Assembly: GCA_023419995.1 (NCBI GenBank)
Contig: JAEZXF010000294.1
Coordinates: 1-14,130 of the forward strand
Origin: Pseudomonadota bacterium
Lineage (GTDB): Bacteria; Pseudomonadota; Alphaproteobacteria; Rhizobiales; Rhizobiaceae
Direction: 5' to 3'
Length of the DNA: 14,130 bases
Part shown: positions 9,072 to 14,130 of the stretch, in pieces
Layout: each line of letters opens with the position of its first letter
How positions within the stretch are numbered: position 1 is the stretch's first letter
Notes under the pieces: model-generated
Seen by the model: the letters and a program-made list of their open reading frames with translations, nothing else
The model's database searches: none
What the model was told of the DNA's origin: nothing
Translations under genes and position numbers: made by a program

Positions 9072-9337
9072 TCATTACATTCGCTGCCGCTTGTCTCTTG
9101 TTGATTGGCGTCGCTCTCCTTCTTATCGCGGGCATATCAATTTCGCGGCACTCAGATTCACAAAAGAGTCAGTTTGCCGTCAACATTGGAAGTATCGGCG
9201 CAGCCCAAGTGGTTCTCGGAACGATCCCGTTTTCGTATCAGGCAGGGACTATCGTTATAGGCTGGGCGATCATCACCTTCCTGCTTGTCAAGACATTCGT
9301 GAACAAACGGGTGCTTGCGAGGCTGACGAAGAATTGA
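9068..9337 (+). CDS. Diverged MrpG-like small membrane protein (GTG start)
   Basis: An 89-residue protein starting at GTG 9068, which overlaps the stop of the MrpF-like gene and has GGGAG at 9054-9058. It has three hydrophobic segments (about 2-23, 39-55, 60-77). It is colinear, position for position, with MrpG of this window: Ala7-Ala8, Leu10, Leu18, Ala37, Asn39, Gly41, Gly44, Leu50-Gly51, Gly60, Ile69, Phe71-Leu73 and Leu83-Ala84-Arg85 are identical. The signature loop of MrpG (LPDFFMRMH) is replaced by a polar RHSDSQKSQF stretch. There is no Usp-like extension. Starting further upstream (8969) would read through the MrpF-like gene and add 33 unlikely residues. With its partner it forms a reduced F-G pair without A-E subunits. 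AT-richer than its surroundings. Confidence 0.72.
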   Translation: MIITFAAACLLLIGVALLLIAGISISRHSDSQKSQFAVNIGSIGAAQVVLGTIPFSYQAGTIVIGWAIITFLLVKTFVNKRVLARLTKN

Positions 9338-9518
9338 CCGCTTGGGCGCTAGACATCCTGAATATGCCACCAAACGAATATCGTCCTACTCAAGCGTAAA
9401 CAGCTGTCAGACTGCTTTCGTGCTGATCTCGACAAAATGAGCCACCGTTACCGAAAGGCGCAGTCGGCGATATGCACGCAAAACTCCTCCTTCGTCTTCG
9501 ACCTGTCGCCGAGCGGGG

Positions 9519-9548
9519 TTGAGAGCAAGCGGGATTATTTCCTATAAG
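9519..9548 (+). promoter_or_regulatory. Sigma70-like promoter for the envelope operon
   Basis: TTGAGA at 9519-9524 and TATAAG at 9543-9548 are 18 bases apart, close to the housekeeping consensus. Transcription would start near 9555. The first gene's ribosome binding site GGAGAGG (9567-9573) and ATG (9578) follow directly. The placement, and the 240-base gap after the previous gene, support a new transcription unit here. Confidence 0.55.
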
Positions 9549-9577
9549 GTCCCCTGATAGATTCCCGGAGAGGCATC

Positions 9578-10300
9578 ATGAGAATCGGTTTGCTTGTGAG
9601 TGGTCTGCTTCTGCTCGTCTCCGCACCCGCGTGGGCCGGCCCATGCAATCCGGACATCAAGCCTGCCTCGATCGACGAACTTGCCTACAAGGATCGCGGC
9701 GACCGTTGCGAGGGCCGGTTCGTGCAGAAGATCTCCGCGACCGGGCTGCGCGTCGCGGCCTTTCACAAGAGCCCGGCGGCGTTCGACGACAACGCGCTGG
9801 CGCTGAACGTCTCCGTCGGCGGGCATCCGGGCGACAAGGAAATGTCCGTCACCTCGTTGCGCCCGAACCAGTACTACCGCATGGACGCCTCGTTCTCGCA
9901 GGACAATTTCAGCCTGCCGCTCGAATTGCTGCGCCATCCGCAGATCGACATCAAGCCGCACGAGCTGGCCGCTGTGATCTGCATCCGCGATTGCCAGTCC
10001 GCCGTGCCGACCTTGGCCGCGGCATCGTTCGCGGACGAGCAGAATGCGAGCCCCTATGTGGCGCTCGTGGCCAATCTGGAAATCTTCGAGCTGCGCGTCA
10101 CCATCCGCGACGAAGCGACCGGCGAGGTCCTGCACGACAAGGAAATGCTGGGCAGCAGGACATGGCCCGCCGGGCGGCCGGCCACCTTTCCGCTGAAACC
10201 CTATTTCCGGGATCGCGATGAGATCCTGGTCGAGATCGTCGCCGCGGGACGCGGCGACCAGTTGATCGACAGCGGCTCCATACGTCTGCGCAATCAATGA
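9578..10300 (+). CDS. Exported protein of unknown function, four cysteines
   Basis: A 240-residue protein with a clear Sec signal peptide: MRIGLL, a hydrophobic core and an AWA-G cleavage site after residue 20. The mature part holds four cysteines (23, 44, 135, 139), enough for two disulfide bonds in the periplasm, and alternating hydrophobic stretches that suggest a beta-rich fold. There is no lipobox and no known domain that I recognise. The residue pattern around 165-180 and 214-222 (LEIFELRVTIRD; DEILVEIVAA) looks like beta strands of a sandwich domain. The start is secure: ATG 9578 with GGAGAGG at 9567-9573. It is the first gene of a three-gene operon and its stop overlaps the next ATG, so it probably works with the membrane protein and the protease that follow. 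Confidence 0.85.
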   Translation: MRIGLLVSGLLLLVSAPAWAGPCNPDIKPASIDELAYKDRGDRCEGRFVQKISATGLRVAAFHKSPAAFDDNALALNVSVGGHPGDKEMSVTSLRPNQYYRMDASFSQDNFSLPLELLRHPQIDIKPHELAAVICIRDCQSAVPTLAAASFADEQNASPYVALVANLEIFELRVTIRDEATGEVLHDKEMLGSRTWPAGRPATFPLKPYFRDRDEILVEIVAAGRGDQLIDSGSIRLRNQ

Positions 10301-11325
10301 TCGCGGCCTGGCGTCTTCATTTGCGACCACGACTTCGGGATGCGATGCTTCGGGTCAGGCGAAGACTCGGCTGGCATGTTCTGGCGCTGATCGTGGTTCT
10401 GCTGTGCGTGACGCTGATCGTGCTGGAGCTCGTTCCCGCCCGGACCCTTGTCAGGACCACCTTCACCGCCACGATCGAAACGCAGGAGGTGCGGCTTCGG
10501 CTCGGCGACCGGCAGGCGACGCTGACGGGAATATCCGGCAGCCGCATCCTCGCGTGGGAACTGGACGCTGCCGACGACGGGGCCGAAGCCGGCCTGTTCG
10601 ATCTGAGCGATCCGTCGTCCCAGGCCGTTTCCAGCGCCGCTGGCGACTTGGAGCTTTCAACTGACGCTCCGGGCTCCTATCTCGAGCTCGACCGTCTCTG
10701 GCTCCCGCCCCGCGCCGCCGTGAAGGTTGCGAGCGGCGGTAGGGATTCGGCGCTGTCCATCGAGTTCATCGAGCCGGGCGACAGCGACAGGATCGACGCC
10801 CGGCTCGTCTGGCGCGGAGGCATCGTCTCGCCGACGGAAGACGATGTCGCCGCGAGCGTCGGGTCGCGCATCTGGCAGGCAGCCAAGCCGTCGCTCACCA
10901 TCGATCGCGCACACATAAGCGGCCTCATCCCTATCCCCATTCCCATATCTGCCGTCGCATTCGACCGGGTCGTATCCGGCGACCAGTATCAGAACCCCGC
11001 AAGCGCCGTCATCGGCGGCGATCTCCAGTTCGACATCGCCGGCTTTCCCGGCAGACCGCTCTCCATCCGCGAGGGAGAAACGCTTTCGTTCGGCGACCTC
11101 GATGCGCAGATGCTCAATCTTTCCCTGTCGGACCGGGGCCTGCGGTTCCTGCTCATCGGGGCGGCGGACTCCGTCTCGCTGGGCTTTCTGACCAACCACC
11201 GCGACGTGCAGCCGTCGATGCTGGACGCCATCCTGGCGCGGGAGAGCTTGACGATCCTGGCTTCCGCCCTGTTCGCGATGCTGCTCGCCCTCATGGGCGC
11301 GATAAATTTCGGAGGAAGGAGATGA
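10297..11325 (+). CDS. Membrane protein of unknown function with large periplasmic region
   Basis: A 342-residue protein with a basic cytoplasmic N-terminus (nine Arg in the first 25 residues), one membrane helix at about 28-46 and a second at about 318-337, ending in GGRR. By the positive-inside rule both ends are cytoplasmic and the roughly 270 residues between them are periplasmic. That region appears beta-rich, contains a Pro-Ile repeat (IPIPIPI, 211-217), and has no cysteines. I recognise no named family. It overlaps the upstream exported-protein gene and the downstream protease gene at ATGA junctions, so stoichiometric co-translation is likely. A role as a membrane anchor, scaffold or substrate for the protease encoded next is an inference from context. 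Confidence 0.83.
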   Translation: MIAAWRLHLRPRLRDAMLRVRRRLGWHVLALIVVLLCVTLIVLELVPARTLVRTTFTATIETQEVRLRLGDRQATLTGISGSRILAWELDAADDGAEAGLFDLSDPSSQAVSSAAGDLELSTDAPGSYLELDRLWLPPRAAVKVASGGRDSALSIEFIEPGDSDRIDARLVWRGGIVSPTEDDVAASVGSRIWQAAKPSLTIDRAHISGLIPIPIPISAVAFDRVVSGDQYQNPASAVIGGDLQFDIAGFPGRPLSIREGETLSFGDLDAQMLNLSLSDRGLRFLLIGAADSVSLGFLTNHRDVQPSMLDAILARESLTILASALFAMLLALMGAINFGGRR

Positions 11326-12932
11326 CCGCAGGATTGCCTGTCCGGCTGCTGACATGGATGGTGCTGTCGCTGTGCGCGCTGACGGCCGCCGCACAGGCGC
11401 AACAGGCCGAGGAAAGCGCGGCGATCTCCGCCAAGCGACTGGTCGTCATGATCGACGGTCGTTTTCCCACTTCCGGCGCTCTCACCTCGGGCGCAGGGAT
11501 CGTCGTCGGACGCAAGGGTGGCCTCGTCTACATCGCCACGGCGGGTCATGTCGTCCGCGACCTGATGGAGGAGGCCGAGGACATCCAGGTCCAGTTCCCC
11601 GACCGTCCCGGACTCGAAGTGAGCGCGACGATATTCCCCGCCAGCTTCGACAAGGGCATCGACGTGGCGCTGCTGATCGTTCCGCAATCCGAAGCGCCTG
11701 AAGCGATCGCTACGCTCGACACCTTTCCGGCGGCGCGCATGTCCACCGAGATCCGGGCGGGCGAAGGCGTGTATCTCTTCGGCCAGCCCGGCGGCAGGGT
11801 CTGGAGCGGCAACAGGTCGCCGGAGAAGGTGCAGGCCGCGCGAACGACCGAAATCGAGGTGGAATCGAACACCGTCGTTCCTGGGCTTTCGGGCGGGGCC
11901 GCGCTCGACGAGGGATTGCGCATCGTCGGCATCATCGTCGAGACCGACAACGGCATCGCGCGCTCGATTCCCATCCGCCTCCTCAAGGAGATCATCGAGA
12001 GCGGCGGATATCCTTTCATGCTGGGCGATGCGGAAGCGCCGCTGTCTGATGTAGAGATAGATCCGCTGGAAGAGCTGACCCGGCGAGGATACAGTTTCAA
12101 GAGCCGGCAGAGCGCAGGCATCGAGTTCATGCGTGCGCTGGACATGCGACGGGAGGAAGACGCCCGGCTCTTCATCGCCGCGAGCGTACCGATGGAGGCT
12201 CCGGATCTGGTGTTGCGCGGCGTGGTGCCACCGGACCTCGTCGATGCCCTGCTACATAGCGACCTGCTATCGGGACGGGACGGCAAGAAGCTGGATGAGT
12301 GGTGTGACGATCTAGTCAAGCAAAACCAGAGCGGTGATACCCGGGTGGCCTTATACGGCCGGGCCTTGACCAACGACAACGGCTATCTGTTCCAAACGGC
12401 GTGCAAGACGCAGTTGCCGGTGCTGACGGCACTGCTGAAAACCGGTATCGAGCGGCATGAAAAGCTCGCGGCCGATGGAGCGAAGGACAGGACCCGCAAG
12501 GACGAGATCACGGGGATCTGCCGCGAAGTCATGACGCAAAGGGCGCCTCTGGAGACATTGGCGGAACAAACCTACAAGTCGGCGCAAAACCTGCCATACG
12601 ATCCGCTGGACTTGTGGCAGGTGGGCAAGGAGGCCCAGACCGCCCTTCACGAGCGGCTGGGAGGCAGCTCTCACATTCAGCTCGCCCTGTTCAAGATCTA
12701 TGACGAGATCGATGACGATGTGCGGCGGGTCGTTCGAGGCGGCCGTCTTGTCGGCGACACGCTCTATTACGGCAGCAAGCCCTTCAAGACGCTCGGCGCA
12801 CTCTACGCCGAGGCCGCGGAGAATCGCATCGGCTGGCAATGCGAGGAAAAGATAAGCATCCCTGAAGCGGGCCAATACGAATTACAAGCCTATCACGACA
12901 TGCAGAAAATGCTGCGGCTGTTTGGCGAGTAG
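11322..12932 (+). CDS. Exported trypsin-like serine protease with C-terminal extension
   Basis: A 536-residue protein. Residues 1-26 are a signal peptide (hydrophobic core, then AQAQQ). Residues about 35-235 form a chymotrypsin/trypsin-fold protease with a complete triad: His76 in IATAGHVV, Asp114 in GIDVALLIV and Ser190 in VVPGLSGGAAL, the oxyanion-hole GxSGG motif. There is no PDZ domain as in HtrA/DegP. The remaining 300 residues are mostly helical. Segments at about 249-292 (LEELTRRGYSFKS to ARLFIAASV) and 355-376 (YLFQTACKTQLPVLTALLKTG) resemble degenerate ankyrin-type helix pairs, which could bind a partner. ATG 11322 overlaps the upstream stop and has a GGAGGAAGGAG-rich leader at 11311-11321. 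It is the last gene of the operon; a T-rich stretch follows the stop but no clear hairpin. Confidence 0.88.
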   Translation: MTAGLPVRLLTWMVLSLCALTAAAQAQQAEESAAISAKRLVVMIDGRFPTSGALTSGAGIVVGRKGGLVYIATAGHVVRDLMEEAEDIQVQFPDRPGLEVSATIFPASFDKGIDVALLIVPQSEAPEAIATLDTFPAARMSTEIRAGEGVYLFGQPGGRVWSGNRSPEKVQAARTTEIEVESNTVVPGLSGGAALDEGLRIVGIIVETDNGIARSIPIRLLKEIIESGGYPFMLGDAEAPLSDVEIDPLEELTRRGYSFKSRQSAGIEFMRALDMRREEDARLFIAASVPMEAPDLVLRGVVPPDLVDALLHSDLLSGRDGKKLDEWCDDLVKQNQSGDTRVALYGRALTNDNGYLFQTACKTQLPVLTALLKTGIERHEKLAADGAKDRTRKDEITGICREVMTQRAPLETLAEQTYKSAQNLPYDPLDLWQVGKEAQTALHERLGGSSHIQLALFKIYDEIDDDVRRVVRGGRLVGDTLYYGSKPFKTLGALYAEAAENRIGWQCEEKISIPEAGQYELQAYHDMQKMLRLFGE

Positions 12933-13085
12933 TGTATTTTTCTTCTTGCGACTGGTGAAGATTCCGTGCTGCTGTCAGCATAGCAGATAGGGTTGCCGAC
13001 GTCACCTTGCTCAGCCCGTCGATGTCCCTTGTCACCGCGAGTTGCGCCGCCGCCGGGCCGCTTGCCTTGACACGTGGGCAGAGGC

Positions 13086-13490
13086 CTAAAGTCCCCTTGC
13101 CGGAACGACAGGAAAGCCGAGTTCGGCTATTGCTTGGAGGACGTCGGAGTCGCGCCGCGTCGAAGGCGGGATCGATGCTGTAATAGAACGCCTGTCGTTT
13201 TGATGTTCGTTCGAGCTGATCGAGAGCCCTTTGCCAGCCACCGGCGAGCGCAGGCACATGGGCGCGGAAATATTGCTCGAGGCTGTCGCGGACGTCCTGA
13301 CGCCGGGCGGCGGTCGCCATCGCCTCGATCATCGCCGCTTCGCCTCCCGCCTGCCAACCCGCTTGGGCGGCGTCGGCGACGATGGCGCCCGGATCAGTTC
13401 GAACCAGTCCTCCATCGTCGCCCGATAGGCCGGCATATCCTGCCTGACGAGTTCACAGAACAGGAGAAACCCGTGGGATTGCGATAGCAT
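13086..13490 (-). pseudogene. Unidentified gene broken by two compensating frameshifts
   Basis: Read leftward from ATG 13490, the frame gives MLSQSHGFLLFCELVRQDMP and continues as plausible protein to about residue 36 (MEDWFELIR), then turns into Pro/Arg-rich nonsense and stops at 13331-13329. A one-base shift near 13383-13392 restores sensible sequence (AIVADAAQAGWQ, then EQYFRAHVPALAGGWQRALD and AFYYSIDPAFDAA). A second shift near 13150-13160 returns to the first frame and gives DSDVLQAIAELGFPVVPARG, ending at the TAG at 13088-13086. The repaired product would be about 134 residues, helical, with no domain that I recognise. A stop codon lies three codons before the ATG and there is no obvious ribosome binding site. 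It is either a true pseudogene or one affected by sequencing errors. Confidence 0.6.
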
Positions 13491-13635
13491 GCCAAGCTAC
13501 GATCGTTGCTGTGTTAAGAGGTATTCTCCTGCGACGATACGTTCACCGCTATTTTTCAAGCGAACTTTCAGACTTCGCTGGAGCGAAGAAAATCAAGCTG
13601 GGCATTTTGTAGAACAGGAGCTGACCTGCGTCCCC

Positions 13636-13869
13636 ATGCTCCTCAAGGCGGGCGCGGCTTCCGAAGCTGCCCGACCGCTTTCCATGTTCGCGGGTAGTGC
13701 GCGGTTTGCCACGCCGGTCGGCTACCAGACCAACACTCTGGTCTATGCCGTCGGCAACTAGAGGTTCGCCGACTTCCTGAAGGTGGGAATGCCGATGAAC
13801 GTGGTTGTCACCATCGCCACCTGCATCGCGATCCATATGTATTACTACGTTGCTTCGAGGAGGCGTCCG
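13636..13869 (+). pseudogene. 3' remnant of an SLC13/DASS-type sodium symporter, with in-frame stop
   Basis: In one frame the sequence reads MFAGSARFATPVGYQTNTLV from 13684, the hallmark C-terminal motif of divalent-anion:Na+ symporters (normally ASASFATPIGYQTN), then YAVGN, a TAG stop at 13759-13761, and RFADFLKVGMPMNVVVTIAT, which continues the same family pattern (GGYRFSDFLKVGLPLN in typical members). The TAG sits where a Tyr codon is expected, so one base change would explain it. Nothing upstream of about 13620 resembles the family, so more than 80 percent of a normal 430-600 residue protein is missing. The tail (YYVASRRRP) is atypical. It converges with the TAXI gene on the other strand. 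Confidence 0.7.
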
Positions 13870-13870
13870 C

Positions 13871-14130
13871 TCACAAATTTTCCATCTGCGATAGTATCCG
13901 GCTTTCGATCAGCGAGATGTGCCGTCGCAAATGATACAGGTCGTTCATATAGGTGACAGGAACGGTCGTACTCGCGGCTTCCTTGTCCAGTGCCTGCACG
14001 GTGGTCAGCATTTCATTCAACGTAGCACTCGACGGATTTCGGTTTAGCGTCTCTTCAATCTCATCGAGGCTGAAATAGAAGCGGTTGATGCGGCTTTTGA
14101 TGCGCCACTGGTAGGTCGGAGGGGCAATCT
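13871..14130 (-). CDS. TAXI-family TRAP transporter receptor, C-terminal end (truncated by window)
   Basis: Leftward reading from the right edge gives 85 residues ending at the TGA complementary to 13871-13873; the start lies beyond the window. The first visible residues, PPTYQWRIKSRINRFYFSLD, match the cytoplasmic segment that follows a membrane helix in anchored TAXI proteins (typically LPPLYRWRIRSRIYRWYGEL). The end, VTYMNDLYHLRRHISLIESR, matches their terminal helix (ALYHLRxHIxLVRxRL). TAXI proteins bind solutes such as dicarboxylates or glutamate for TRAP permeases; this subgroup has an additional C-terminal membrane anchor. The solute is not known. GC content is lower than in the Mrp region. 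Confidence 0.78.
   Translation of the reverse strand, partial: IAPPTYQWRIKSRINRFYFSLDEIEETLNRNPSSATLNEMLTTVQALDKEAASTTVPVTYMNDLYHLRRHISLIESRILSQMENL

Noticed and set aside
9466..9480. A possible sigma54 site (GG at 9466, GC at 9478) before the envelope operon
   Set aside because: Only the core GG and GC dinucleotides and a few flanking bases match; the nearby sigma70-like promoter at 9519-9548 is much better.
9338..9518. Possible short gene on the minus strand between the MrpG-like gene and the envelope promoter
   Set aside because: A short open stretch exists, but there is no good start, no ribosome binding site and no recognisable motif; I see nothing firm here.
9542..10330. A 262-codon minus-strand frame opposite the four-cysteine exported protein
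   Set aside because: The plus-strand gene has a signal peptide, a ribosome binding site and operon overlaps; the minus frame has none of these.
12933..12950. T-rich stretch after the protease stop as an intrinsic terminator
   Set aside because: No stable GC-rich stem directly precedes the T-run.
12784..13332. A 182-codon minus-strand frame taken as one intact gene
   Set aside because: It begins in the middle of better coding sequence, passes through a Pro/Arg/Ser-rich stretch where another frame reads well, and runs into the 3' end of the protease gene. The two-frameshift reading explains 13086-13490 better. The part at 12940-13080 looks somewhat protein-like but I cannot assign it.
13074..13487. 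A 137-codon plus-strand frame
   Set aside because: Arg-rich low-complexity product opposite the leftward pseudogene; an antisense shadow.

Overview
The window is GC-rich and most likely from an alphaproteobacterium, probably of the Hyphomicrobiales (rhizobial) type. This is an inference from codon use, a seven-subunit Mrp antiporter operon, a BCCT transporter and a TAXI-type TRAP receptor; no rRNA or other phylogenetic marker is present. Most genes read rightward. I saw no insertion sequence, tRNA or CRISPR array.

Positions 1-4164 hold the distal part of an Mrp (Mnh/Pha) multisubunit Na+/H+ antiporter operon in the order A(partial)-B-C-D-E-F-G. Consecutive genes overlap by a few bases or are one base apart. 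MrpE is short, and MrpG runs in frame into a universal-stress-protein-like domain that also has its own internal ribosome binding site and ATG. Nine bases later comes a two-gene sensor system (4174-6941): a membrane histidine kinase and an NtrC-type, sigma54-activating response regulator. A Na+-coupled BCCT osmolyte transporter follows (7126-8709), then two tiny membrane genes (8793-9337) of clearly lower GC. These two align without gaps to MrpF and MrpG from the operon upstream but have lost the families' signature loop motifs. Together, 1-9337 looks like a sodium, pH and osmotic-stress locus: the Mrp pump expels Na+ and maintains the gradient, BCCT uses that gradient to import compatible solute, and the kinase/regulator pair may tie them together.

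Positions 9578-12932 hold a separate envelope operon behind a good sigma70-like promoter. It encodes a small exported protein with four cysteines, a protein with two membrane anchors and a large periplasmic region, and an exported trypsin-like protease with an intact His-Asp-Ser triad and a long C-terminal extension that may contain degenerate ankyrin repeats. The three genes overlap at ATGA junctions and probably act together. I do not recognise a named system.

Positions 12933-14130 are eroded. There is a leftward gene broken by two compensating frameshifts (13086-13490), a rightward 3' remnant of an SLC13-type sodium symporter interrupted by a TAG stop (about 13636-13869), and the leftward 3' end of a TAXI-type TRAP receptor that runs off the right edge. 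Short intergenic stretches (6942-7125, 9338-9518, 12933-13085, 13491-13635) hold nothing I can firmly name.
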